DNA from: Candidatus Roizmanbacteria bacterium CG_4_9_14_0_8_um_filter_34_12
GTDB taxonomy: Bacteria > Patescibacteriota > Microgenomatia > UBA1406 > GWC2-37-13
Reading direction: 5' to 3'
Assembly (NCBI GenBank): GCA_002789465.1
Contig: PFTH01000205.1
Coordinates: 1-6,914 of the forward strand
DNA: 6,914 bases
Below are positions 1 through 5,433 of the stretch, in pieces. The notes below the pieces were generated by a model. That model was not told where the DNA came from. It was given only the letters and a program-made list of their open reading frames with translations, and did no database searches. The translations under genes and the position numbers were made by a program. Numbering within the stretch: the first letter of the stretch is position 1; the number at the start of each line of letters is the position of its first letter.

Positions 1-16
1 AAGATATTATTTGCAT

Positions 17-80
17 ATTCGCATCATTCGCATCAGGCACCAGTCGGCGCCTGACTTTGTTGTTCTGTATTATTCGTATC
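17..80. repeat. Short 9-mer repeats around the left-edge hairpin
   Basis: ATTCGCATC occurs twice in direct tandem at 17-25 and 26-34. A third copy with one change (ATTCGTATC) lies at 72-80 and overlaps the secF stop codon. The GC-rich hairpin at 33-54 sits between the second and third copies. This is seen directly; its function is unknown. It may be a fragment of a larger intergenic repeat cut by the window edge. Confidence 0.45.
33..54 (-). terminator. GC-rich hairpin beyond secF, possible terminator
   Basis: The arms at 33-41 and 46-54 form a 9-bp stem with a 4-nt loop (AGTC on the plus strand). Read as minus-strand RNA, the only irregularity is one G-U wobble; on the plus strand it is an A-C mismatch. 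It lies 25 nt past the secF stop, where an operon terminator is expected. There is no U-run after it on the minus strand. The plus-strand flank (CTTTGTTGTTCT) is more T-rich, so it could instead end a transcript entering from the left, or act in both directions. Confidence 0.45.
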
Positions 81-945
81 ATCTATTTTTTCTTTTCTCC
101 AACCATACCAATATTGAAGTTGCAATAAACGGAGAAGAATAGGTTCCTGTAATTGTACCGATCAACAAAGTTAGTACAAAAAATTTGATCATTGAACCAC
201 CTAAAAGAATTAACGAAAGTAACATGAAAACAATTGTCATTGAATTATTTAATGATCTTACCATTGTTTCCGTTAATGCTCGATTGGCATAGTAGTCAAT
301 ATTTCCTCGTCCTTCAGTATTAATATACTCGCGAATCTTATCAAAAATTACAATCGTATCATGCACAGAAAAAGACATGGTTGTTAAAACCGCAGTTACA
401 AATAACGTGTCAAGTTGCGCGCCAAAATAATGAGATAAAAGACTGTATGAGCCGATCACAACCAAAAAGTCATGAACCATTGCCAAAATTGCTGCAAGTG
501 CAAAATTTAATCCCTTAAATGCAAAACTCATATAAATTAATATTCCCATTAATGCTAAAATCGATGCAATGATAGTTTTATTCATAGTTTCCTTTCCTAA
601 TGTTGGTCCAACTGTTTCAAAACGCAGTAATTCTATTTTAACCTTAGCCTGTGCTTCTAAAGAAGTGCGAATTTTCAGTTCTTGTTTTTCATCAAGAGGC
701 TGCACTTGAATTATTGTTATAGTATCTACAATTGAAATGTCGTTAATGATCCCTTTTTCAGTTTTAACTATCTTTTCAACCAAATCGCTCTTTAATGGTT
801 TGGTTGAACGATATTCAATATTACTTCCACCAACAAAATCAATTGAATAATGATATCCCCACGTGACGATCGAATACAATCCAAAACCAATTACTATTGT
901 AGAGATTGCAAAATATAGTTTTTGAAATTTTAAGAAATTAAACAT
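79..945 (-). CDS. secF: Protein translocase subunit SecF
   Basis: This is the SecF half of the SecDF accessory complex, an RND-type membrane protein. With SecYEG it helps pull exported proteins across the cytoplasmic membrane using the proton gradient (family knowledge). The 288-residue product has the normal SecF plan. TM1 is at about 10-29, followed by SIDFVGG at 34-40. A short periplasmic domain runs to the VGPTLG motif at 112-117, and five further TM segments lie between about 122 and 282. The C-terminal signature at 187-206 (LTTMSFSVHDTIVIFDKIRE) matches the family pattern, with HDT in place of the usual NDT. The conserved RSLNNS stretch is at 230-235. It follows secD by 14 nt, so the two are almost certainly cotranscribed. 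No SD precedes the ATG. The stop is TGA. Confidence 0.97.
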   Translation of the reverse strand: MFNFLKFQKLYFAISTIVIGFGLYSIVTWGYHYSIDFVGGSNIEYRSTKPLKSDLVEKIVKTEKGIINDISIVDTITIIQVQPLDEKQELKIRTSLEAQAKVKIELLRFETVGPTLGKETMNKTIIASILALMGILIYMSFAFKGLNFALAAILAMVHDFLVVIGSYSLLSHYFGAQLDTLFVTAVLTTMSFSVHDTIVIFDKIREYINTEGRGNIDYYANRALTETMVRSLNNSMTIVFMLLSLILLGGSMIKFFVLTLLIGTITGTYSSPFIATSILVWLEKRKNR

Positions 946-959
946 TGATGTTGAAAAAT

Positions 960-2315
960 TTATGATTGTGTATTTTTATAAAACAAATTAATCAGTCTTT
1001 TCGTAATCACAACACCGGTAAACAAACTTGTTCCCACGCCAATTGCCAAAGTCAATGCAAATCCGCGTACCATTCCAAACTGCGGTAAAAATTCCCAGTT
1101 AAGCGGATTAAACAAAATGAATGCAACAGTTAAGGTTGTAATATTCGCATCTTTTATTGCATCGATTGCCCGACCAAAACCAACTCTAATTGCAATATTA
1201 AATTTCTGTCCCTTACGTTGCTCTTCTTTAATACGTTCAAAAATTAAAATATTTGAGTCAACTGCCATTCCAATGGATAAAATAAAACCTGCTACTCCTG
1301 AAAGTGTCAAAACTACTGGAATCAAACGGAAGATTGCAAGAGATAGTAAACCATAAATTAATAATGCCATTGATGCAATAATACCTAACTTTTTATAATA
1401 AACAATCATAAAAAATAGAACCATAGCAAGTCCGATTGCGCCGGCAAAAATACTTTTTTTCACCTCAGACGCACCAAGAGTTGGCCCAATATTGCGTTGT
1501 TCAATCAATTTAATTGGCAAAGGTAATGCACCGGAATTGATTGTGATTGCTAATTTTTTTGCTTCATTAACAGTAAAATTTCCAGTGATTACGGCACTAC
1601 CATCCATTATTGCCGTTTGTACAGTTGGTGTTGAAATCGGTATTTGATCGATAAATATCCCAACTGCTTTACCAATATTTCTTTGCGTAATTTCACCGAA
1701 GAGTTTTGCACCAAGGTTAGTAAAACTTAATCCAACTTGAGGCTTTCCGCTTTGACTATCAAACTCAACTGTAGCTTTTTTTACATCCTTACCGGTTAAA
1801 CCAGTATCTTTTGTTAAGCGTAAAAAAATCGGTGAACTACTAGCGATCTTTGCCGAATCAGTTCCTTCCTCAAAAAAACCCAACATTGCCGTCCTCCCAA
1901 TTAAAGTAATTGCTGTATTAACGTCTGATATTCCAGGTAAGTCAACGCTAATTCTGTATTTGTTACCAGCCTTAATATTCTGTATTACCGGTTCAGATAC
2001 CCCAAAATAATTTACCCGTTTTTCAATAATGTCCCGAACAGATGCTAAGGCATCATTTAAGTCTTCAGGCTTTATCTTACTAGTATCAGTTTCAAATAAA
2101 AGATGACTCCCTCCTTGTAAATCCAATCCTAAATGGGTACGAAAAGCATATTTAATATTTGTGTTAAAAATCTGCCAATCAATTGTCAAAGGATTGACTT
2201 TTGTATCAATTTTGAATTTACCAATTTGAAAACGAATTTGAAAATTTTCTGGAAGATCAATCCAGATAATTATGGCCATTAAAGCAACGATAATGAATAG
2301 TTTAAGTTGTTTCAT
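960..2315 (-). CDS. secD: Protein translocase subunit SecD
   Basis: This is the SecD half of the SecDF translocon accessory complex. The 451-residue product is shorter than the E. coli protein (about 615) but typical of compact SecD forms. TM1 is at about 5-19. The diagnostic GLDLQGG is at 63-69, in the first periplasmic region. A P1-like periplasmic domain extends to NIGPTLG at 275-281, and five TM segments follow. The family block at 336-365 contains SIGMAVDSNILIFERIKEE, whose Asp lies in the TM segment linked to proton coupling in SecDF. The DANITTL motif is at 389-395. The start overlaps the stop of the upstream regulator gene by ATGA, which predicts translational coupling. No convincing SD is seen, only a weak GAAGAA about 9 nt upstream. 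secF follows directly. Confidence 0.97.
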   Translation of the reverse strand: MKQLKLFIIVALMAIIIWIDLPENFQIRFQIGKFKIDTKVNPLTIDWQIFNTNIKYAFRTHLGLDLQGGSHLLFETDTSKIKPEDLNDALASVRDIIEKRVNYFGVSEPVIQNIKAGNKYRISVDLPGISDVNTAITLIGRTAMLGFFEEGTDSAKIASSSPIFLRLTKDTGLTGKDVKKATVEFDSQSGKPQVGLSFTNLGAKLFGEITQRNIGKAVGIFIDQIPISTPTVQTAIMDGSAVITGNFTVNEAKKLAITINSGALPLPIKLIEQRNIGPTLGASEVKKSIFAGAIGLAMVLFFMIVYYKKLGIIASMALLIYGLLSLAIFRLIPVVLTLSGVAGFILSIGMAVDSNILIFERIKEEQRKGQKFNIAIRVGFGRAIDAIKDANITTLTVAFILFNPLNWEFLPQFGMVRGFALTLAIGVGTSLFTGVVITKRLINLFYKNTQS

Positions 2316-2887
2316 TTGAGTAGTTCTTCTTCAAAACCATGTAACATGATTTTTGGATATTTAAGAAAGCGCCAGATGAAAGGATCATTATTCTTTTTTC
2401 TAAATGCAAACTCTTCTTCTGTCATCACAGTATAATTTATTTCTCGGCCATAACCCTTCTCTGCTTCAGTTAATATCGCAGATATTTCAGGAACAACAAC
2501 AATACCTACTAATAGTAAATATATTTCGTCGCTTTTGATTACTTGATTTTTTACAAATCTTGCAGAAAGTGCAATGAACTTAATTTTTCCTAACTTACTA
2601 AGATTTTTCTTTATAGAACTTGCTAATTCGGTTGTTTTGGAAAAAATCCGTAAAAACTCATTATAAAATAACCAATTTCGATTAAGTGTATAAAAAACTT
2701 TATTTAAACGCCGCTCTTTTGTTAAAGCTTTTGCGTTTTCTAAAATATCCAATTCTCGTTTAACTGCATTTACTTCTTCATCAACCTCACGAACAACTTT
2801 CCGAAGATAATATAGTTCTTGGGGGTGATGATAAAATAACTCAAGAATCTTTCTACGTGTTTTTGAAGGAATGATATGCTCTAACAT
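2312..2887 (-). CDS. Winged-helix regulator with degenerate nucleotidyltransferase-like domain
   Basis: The 191-residue protein appears to have two parts. Residues 1-70 look like a winged helix-turn-helix domain: PSKTRRKILELFYHHPQELYYLRKV, a second helix with VNAVKRELDILENA, and a wing with LTKERRLNKVFYTLNR. Residues about 100-190 resemble the MNT-type nucleotidyltransferase domain often fused to such helices (LLLVGIVVVPEISAILTEAEKGYGREINYTVMTEEEF, then DPFIWRFLKYPKIMLHG). The usual GSxxxGxxxxxSDIDLLV signature is degraded to LSARFVKNQVIKSDEIYLLLV: the glycine and the second acidic residue are missing, so catalysis is unlikely. The gene overlaps secD by 4 nt and probably shares its transcript. 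A role as operon regulator is inference. No SD is present. A 15-bp dyad spans the start codon. Confidence 0.8.
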   Translation of the reverse strand: MLEHIIPSKTRRKILELFYHHPQELYYLRKVVREVDEEVNAVKRELDILENAKALTKERRLNKVFYTLNRNWLFYNEFLRIFSKTTELASSIKKNLSKLGKIKFIALSARFVKNQVIKSDEIYLLLVGIVVVPEISAILTEAEKGYGREINYTVMTEEEFAFRKKNNDPFIWRFLKYPKIMLHGFEEELLK

Positions 2888-2897
2888 AAATTATGTT
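2883..2897. promoter_or_regulatory. 15-bp dyad over the regulator start codon
   Basis: AACATAA-A-TTATGTT is a perfect 7+1+7 palindrome that includes the ATG of the winged-helix gene. Its position would suit an operator for autoregulation or a structure masking the start. The stretch is AT-rich, so chance is a real alternative. Confidence 0.3.
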
Positions 2898-2925
2898 CTA
2901 TAAAATTACTTGTTTATTTTACACT

Positions 2926-2954
2926 ATTATAATCTATTAATCCTTATTCTAAGA
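2926..2954 (-). promoter_or_regulatory. Possible promoter of the regulator-secD-secF operon
   Basis: A perfect minus-strand TATAAT lies at 2931-2926, 38 nt before the ATG at 2887. At 17-nt spacing the -35 position (2954-2949) reads TCTTAG, a poor match that lies inside the heptamer array. A second weak -10, TAAAAT, is at 2921-2916. The call rests on the -10 and on the position only. Confidence 0.35.
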
Positions 2955-3036
2955 GCTAAAAGCTAAGAGCTAATTACTAATAGCTAATTGCTCCTTCCTA
3001 TTTCCTAACTCCTCACTACTAACTACTATCTACTAT
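2946..3036. repeat. Degenerate 7-nt tandem repeat array (13 units)
   Basis: The interval divides exactly into thirteen heptamers. On the minus strand, in order, they include ATAGTAG (twice), TTAGTAG, TGAGGAG, TTAGGAA, ATAGGAA, GGAGCAA, TTAGCTA, TTAGTAA, TTAGCTC, TTAGCTT, TTAGCTC and TTAGAAT. The consensus is WTAGNNN, with TAG at fixed phase in most units. The array fills almost the whole gap between the DUF3048 stop and the promoter region of the next operon. It has no coding potential and no spacers. The regular phase implies slippage or expansion of a 7-nt unit followed by drift. Confidence 0.85.
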
Positions 3037-3038
3037 TC

Positions 3039-4235
3039 TTAATACTTCACTTCATTTCCCGTTGGTAATATTTCCACAAATACTTGACCTCGGACAATAT
3101 TTACTTCATTTCCATTGCTTAGATTATAGATCGCCCTGCTTTCTTCATTTTCTTTTGTCCAAGTAATTTTTTCCACTTTTCCATTTTGGAACAAAAGTCC
3201 ATCACCGGTTCCTGTCAAACGATATAAAATATGACCACCATTATATCCATCATTTGCCATTGATTCTTTTGCAAACATTACAATTACGTTTTTTGACTGG
3301 ATTGCTTTATTGGTATTTTTATCTACTTGAGGAACTCCTCCGTTTGCCCGAATATAGTTATTTGTGTTTTTATCATACATCCATGTCACCGCGTAGTCTG
3401 CTGCGAATGAATCCCAAAAACCAAAGCTAATTTTATTTACAGTACCGCGTTGATCAACCGTTACATCATCCTTAAACTTCCATTTTGTAAAGTTAACATC
3501 CCATCGTTTTCCATCTTCATCAACTTCAGTTAATTTCCTTTTATTTTTTGCATAGTCCCACAATTTTTTAGTGGCTGTATAAACTGTGTGTTCTGTGTCT
3601 CGATCTGGTAAACGCTCGTAATCTCGCCAGAAAATTGGAAATGGAACAGAAAATTGGTTTAAATCACTATATGATGCCCATCCTAAATCTCTTATCAATC
3701 CTAATGCGTCAGCTGGTGCGCCATTGGCACAACCTGAACCACTTTCCGCATCACAATTTGCTCCACCAACATGAGCATAAAGTGGATAGTCTCCATATTC
3801 CCGAAGCATCTTCATGAAATGTACACGAGCTGATCGAACTGGTCCAACATAATTTGCATCTTTACAATAATAAATTCCTAAAAAACGCGTAATACCACCT
3901 TCAGCGACTGCTTCATAAACAACATCTGCACTGGAAAGTCCAGACTGCGGTCGCGCAGCCTTACTATTCTCAACCATAATTCCCAATGGTCGTCGTTTTT
4001 CCCACGCTTCTTTTTGTTTTTTTGTCATCATCATTCCGTTGATTGGACATTCCTCTGTTTTAGGTTCTCCTGTATCAACTTCACTTCCATTGGTCGTCTT
4101 CCCATTTTCACCAATCGGATTAATTAACTTATTATTCAACTGTTTATTAGATGACTGTGAAAAGAAACTATATGAAGATATTGCAGAAATCAAAAAAACG
4201 AATAAACCAATCAATGCCACGGTTTTTTTTGCCAT
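3039..4235 (-). CDS. DUF3048 domain protein (YerB-like), membrane-anchored
   Basis: The product is 398 residues and resembles Bacillus YerB and its relatives, whose biochemical role is not established. A hydrophobic segment at about 6-26 looks like a signal anchor; it lacks a lipobox Cys, unlike the lipoprotein YerB. A polar linker (about 28-62) leads to CPINGMMMTKKQKEAWEKRRP. The DUF3048 core follows, with RPLGIMVENSKAARPQSGL at 82-100, ADVVYEAVAEGGITRFLGIYY at 103-123 and VGPVRSARVHF at 130-140. YAHVGG is at 153-158. The C-terminal domain spans about 255-393 and includes NGGHILYRLTGTGDGLLFQNGK. Two extra cysteines, C161 and C169, flank a small Gly/Ser-rich insertion. The protein is probably extracytoplasmic. 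It lies 19 nt after the DUF4446 gene and is probably cotranscribed with it. No SD is visible. Confidence 0.93.
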   Translation of the reverse strand: MAKKTVALIGLFVFLISAISSYSFFSQSSNKQLNNKLINPIGENGKTTNGSEVDTGEPKTEECPINGMMMTKKQKEAWEKRRPLGIMVENSKAARPQSGLSSADVVYEAVAEGGITRFLGIYYCKDANYVGPVRSARVHFMKMLREYGDYPLYAHVGGANCDAESGSGCANGAPADALGLIRDLGWASYSDLNQFSVPFPIFWRDYERLPDRDTEHTVYTATKKLWDYAKNKRKLTEVDEDGKRWDVNFTKWKFKDDVTVDQRGTVNKISFGFWDSFAADYAVTWMYDKNTNNYIRANGGVPQVDKNTNKAIQSKNVIVMFAKESMANDGYNGGHILYRLTGTGDGLLFQNGKVEKITWTKENEESRAIYNLSNGNEVNIVRGQVFVEILPTGNEVKY

Positions 4236-4254
4236 AAAAAAATGAAATTAATAA

Positions 4255-4710
4255 TTATTTTGCTGAATGAATTGCTTCATTTTCCTCAGCAGATAGTTCA
4301 TATGCTTCACCTTTTCCCATTTTTACAATTTTTGTATAAATCCGAATTCCTTCATGAGTATAGATGAAGTTTAATACTATACCATCTTTTTTTTCACTCA
4401 ACAATGCCATAACAAAACTTTGATCACTACTTGTTTTTCCAAAAGGATGATAATTCACTAAACCTAATTTTGCGAAATGTGTTTGAGATAATGATTGTAA
4501 CTTTGAAATTTGAATTTCTTGTTGTTTTAAGTGTATTCTATTATTTTTTTCCTCTTGTAAAAGACTATCTAAAATCTCACTTAATGTTTGTTTTCCACTT
4601 GGTTTTACCAAACCAGAATAATGCTTTTTCAGCTTATAGACAATATAAGATAACATAATCAACCAAGCAAAAAAAAACGCTGCTAATATCGGAGTCAACA
4701 TATCAGTCAT
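4255..4710 (-). CDS. DUF4446 family membrane protein
   Basis: The product is 151 residues from the chosen start. One TM segment (about 5-26) is followed by KLKKHYSGLV, an amphipathic, probably coiled-coil region at about 40-75, and a compact C-terminal domain. That domain carries the DUF4446 signature KLGLVNYHPFGKTSSDQSFVMALL at about 81-104, then GIVLNFIYTHEGIRIYTK and a terminal LSAEENEAI. The function of the family is unknown. The ATG at 4710 is preferred over the upstream in-frame TTG at 4737, because AAAGAGG lies 5 nt before it and the TTG has no ribosome site. A further ATG three codons in is also possible. The gene is first of an apparent pair with the DUF3048 gene and is divergent from the small TM protein gene. 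Confidence 0.9.
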   Translation of the reverse strand: MTDMLTPILAAFFFAWLIMLSYIVYKLKKHYSGLVKPSGKQTLSEILDSLLQEEKNNRIHLKQQEIQISKLQSLSQTHFAKLGLVNYHPFGKTSSDQSFVMALLSEKKDGIVLNFIYTHEGIRIYTKIVKMGKGEAYELSAEENEAIHSAK

Positions 4711-4720
4711 CTTAACCTCT
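4711..4720 (-). promoter_or_regulatory. Shine-Dalgarno site that sets the DUF4446 start
   Basis: On the minus strand AGAGG (4720-4716) followed by TTAAG leads into the ATG at 4710, a 5-nt spacing. It is one of only two clear SD sites in the window and rules against the upstream TTG. A promoter-like TTGACA-N17-TAAGAT (4737-4709) overlaps the same bases. Confidence 0.7.
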
Positions 4721-4759
4721 TTACAAAGGCGTGTCAATATGGTTATACTGAAAAAACTT

Positions 4760-4779
4760 AAAAATTATTAATAATTTTT
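4760..4779. repeat. Perfect 20-bp AT palindrome
   Basis: AAAAATTATT at 4760-4769 is followed directly by its reverse complement at 4770-4779, with no loop. It lies in the leader of the DUF4446 gene, between its start and the divergent inverted repeat. It could be an operator or an AT-rich melting site. It is made only of A and T, so chance symmetry is easier than in mixed sequence. Confidence 0.5.
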
Positions 4780-4781
4780 CC

Positions 4782-4810
4782 AGCATATGCCCATCTATTC
4801 CACTTTGCAA
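4782..4810 (-). promoter_or_regulatory. Possible minus-strand promoter in left arm of inverted repeat
   Basis: On the minus strand TTGCAA (4810-4805) is separated by 17 nt from TATGCT (4787-4782). This mirrors the better plus-strand pair in the opposite arm. It would give the DUF4446-DUF3048 transcript a leader of roughly 65 nt that includes the 20-bp palindrome and the SD. The match is modest. Confidence 0.3.
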
Positions 4811-4846
4811 TGTGAATAAGTTGCAAACTGGAATAAGATGGGTATA
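4786..4846. repeat. Long imperfect inverted repeat in the divergent promoter region
   Basis: The left arm (4786-4810) and right arm (4821-4846) pair over 25 positions with one C-C mismatch, one bulged A and one G-T wobble, around a 10-nt loop (TGTGAATAAG). Both arms end at the loop with TTGCAA. The structure lies between divergent genes and overlaps promoter-like sequences on both strands. It could be an operator, a duplicated inverted promoter or a cruciform; the sequence alone does not decide. Confidence 0.75.
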
Positions 4847-4850
4847 CAAT
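4821..4850 (+). promoter_or_regulatory. Probable promoter of the small TM protein gene
   Basis: TTGCAA at 4821-4826, an 18-nt spacer and TACAAT at 4845-4850 match the sigma70 pattern in 4 and 5 of 6 positions. A start 7 nt past the -10 falls on 4857, the A of the chosen ATG, which predicts a leaderless mRNA. That agrees with the absence of an SD. Confidence 0.5.
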
Positions 4851-4856
4851 ATGACC

Positions 4857-5162
4857 ATGCCAAAAAAAACTAAGAAACAAAAAATTATTGCTGCATATCG
4901 AAACCGACTTCAACAACTGCAAATGTCACAACCGATTGAAAAAACAAATATTGTCAGCGAAACTGTAATCGAACATAAAAAAATAATTATTCCAAAATTA
5001 GTTAATAAACCTGTTGAGTCTGAGTCGTCAAACTCTGATAAAATAACAACGCAGTATTTTTTTAGTGACCTTAAAAAAAGTCTATTAATTATCGTTTTTA
5101 TTATTACGCTTGAATTTGTTCTGTATTTTGCTACGATAATACTGAAAAAAACTATTATTTAA
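4857..5162 (+). CDS. Small Lys-rich single-TM protein, function unknown
   Basis: The product is 101 residues. The N-terminus is strongly basic (MPKKTKKQKIIAAYRNRLQQ), with a short amphipathic helix. A polar, probably disordered middle (about 25-65) follows, then YFFSDLKKSLLIIVFIITLEF leading into one TM helix at about 74-96 and a short KK tail. I recall similar small proteins with this KKTKK start and a C-terminal FFSDLKKS-TM end in Patescibacteria, but cannot name a family. The basic cytoplasmic N-terminus with a C-terminal anchor suggests contact with nucleic acid or ribosomes at the membrane, which is inference only. The ATG at 4857 is chosen over GTG 4812 because the longer form would read through the inverted repeat and promoter. 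ATG 4851, two codons upstream, cannot be excluded. There is no SD. Confidence 0.8.
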   Translation: MPKKTKKQKIIAAYRNRLQQLQMSQPIEKTNIVSETVIEHKKIIIPKLVNKPVESESSNSDKITTQYFFSDLKKSLLIIVFIITLEFVLYFATIILKKTII

Positions 5163-5223
5163 TTTAGTTTTTTAGTATAAACAATCATTTGAGTGGGTTA
5201 ATTAAATTTTAATTTAATAAGAA

Positions 5224-5229
5224 AGGAGG
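5224..5229 (+). promoter_or_regulatory. Strong Shine-Dalgarno site of the DUF5679 gene
   Basis: AGGAGG, extended to AAAGGAGG, lies 11 nt before the ATG at 5241. It is the best match to the anti-SD in the window, though the spacing is slightly long. A weak AT-rich inverted repeat (5201-5208/5211-5218) and a possible TTGAGT-N18-TTTAAT lie just upstream. Confidence 0.75.
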
Positions 5230-5240
5230 CGAAATAAAAT

Positions 5241-5384
5241 ATGGCAAGCATGTACTGTGTAAAATGTCGAGCAAAAAAAGAAGTTAGCAATCCGGAAAAA
5301 GTTACTATGAAAAATGGTAAACCGGCAATGAAAGCAAAATGCCCGGATTGTGGAACAGGAATGTATCGAATTGGGACTGCTTAA
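5241..5384 (+). CDS. DUF5679 small zinc-ribbon protein
   Basis: This 47-residue protein has two CxxC knuckles, C6-V-K-C9 and C34-P-D-C37. Between them is a basic hairpin with the conserved stretch KVTMKNGKPAMKAKCPDCGTGMYRIG. This is the DUF5679 pattern, a very short zinc-binding family common in Patescibacteria and some archaea. Its role is not known to me; the size and ribbon fold resemble small ribosomal zinc proteins and nucleic-acid-binding ribbons. The start is fixed by the strong upstream AGGAGG. A second Met at codon 4 is a less likely start. It lies 78 nt after the small TM protein gene on the same strand, so they may share a transcript. Two hairpins follow its stop. Confidence 0.9.
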   Translation: MASMYCVKCRAKKEVSNPEKVTMKNGKPAMKAKCPDCGTGMYRIGTA

Positions 5385-5400
5385 TTGAATTTGTTAGTTA

Positions 5401-5433
5401 ACCCCGTAACCTCGAGCTTTTTGGTTACGGGGT
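5401..5433 (+). terminator. Perfect 11-bp hairpin after the DUF5679 gene
   Basis: ACCCCGTAACC (5401-5411) pairs perfectly with GGTTACGGGGT (5423-5433) around an 11-nt loop. It starts 17 nt past the DUF5679 stop. There is no U-run directly after it, so termination may need the next hairpin or may be factor-assisted. It could also work on the minus strand for thpR. Confidence 0.7.

Noticed and set aside
1..54. Short plus-strand open frame ending in TGA at 52-54 (KILFAYSHHSHQAPVGA)
   Set aside because: Only 17 codons are visible, composed of 9-mer repeats and half a hairpin. Coding cannot be distinguished from a repeat without sequence to the left.
79..81. UGA recoded as glycine (Absconditabacteria/Gracilibacteria code)
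   Set aside because: TGA ends secF at a normal length and the regulator gene in an ATGA overlap, so it acts as a stop.
1117..1356. Plus-strand open frame opposite secD
   Set aside because: It is a shadow of strongly conserved secD codons and resembles no protein family.
2946..3036. CRISPR array
   Set aside because: Units are 7 nt with no spacers and no 20-40 nt repeats, so it is a simple tandem array.
3635..3817. Plus-strand open frame opposite the DUF3048 gene
   Set aside because: It is antisense to the conserved DUF3048 core; its His/Leu-rich composition is typical of a shadow frame.
4223..4230. A8 run right after the DUF3048 start codon as a phase-variation tract (a similar A8 run follows the start at 4857)
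   Set aside because: Both runs encode ordinary Lys-Lys codons, and A8 runs are expected at this AT content. No evidence of frame switching.
4039..4245. Plus-strand open frame opposite the DUF3048 N-terminus
   Set aside because: It is the complement of the signal anchor and linker, with no start signal or family match.
4431..4658. Plus-strand open frame opposite DUF4446
   Set aside because: It is antisense to recognised DUF4446 sequence.
4711..4737. Upstream TTG start giving DUF4446 nine extra residues
   Set aside because: The next in-frame ATG has AGAGG at 5-nt spacing inside the supposed extension, whose residues are not hydrophobic or family-like.
4786..4846. tRNA or other structured RNA gene
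   Set aside because: The hairpin is a single long stem with no cloverleaf, anticodon arm or CCA end, and it contains promoter elements.
4812..4856. Upstream GTG start giving the small TM protein 15 extra residues
   Set aside because: The extension would be translated from the inverted-repeat arm and the promoter -10. The MPKKTKK start fits my recollection of similar proteins.
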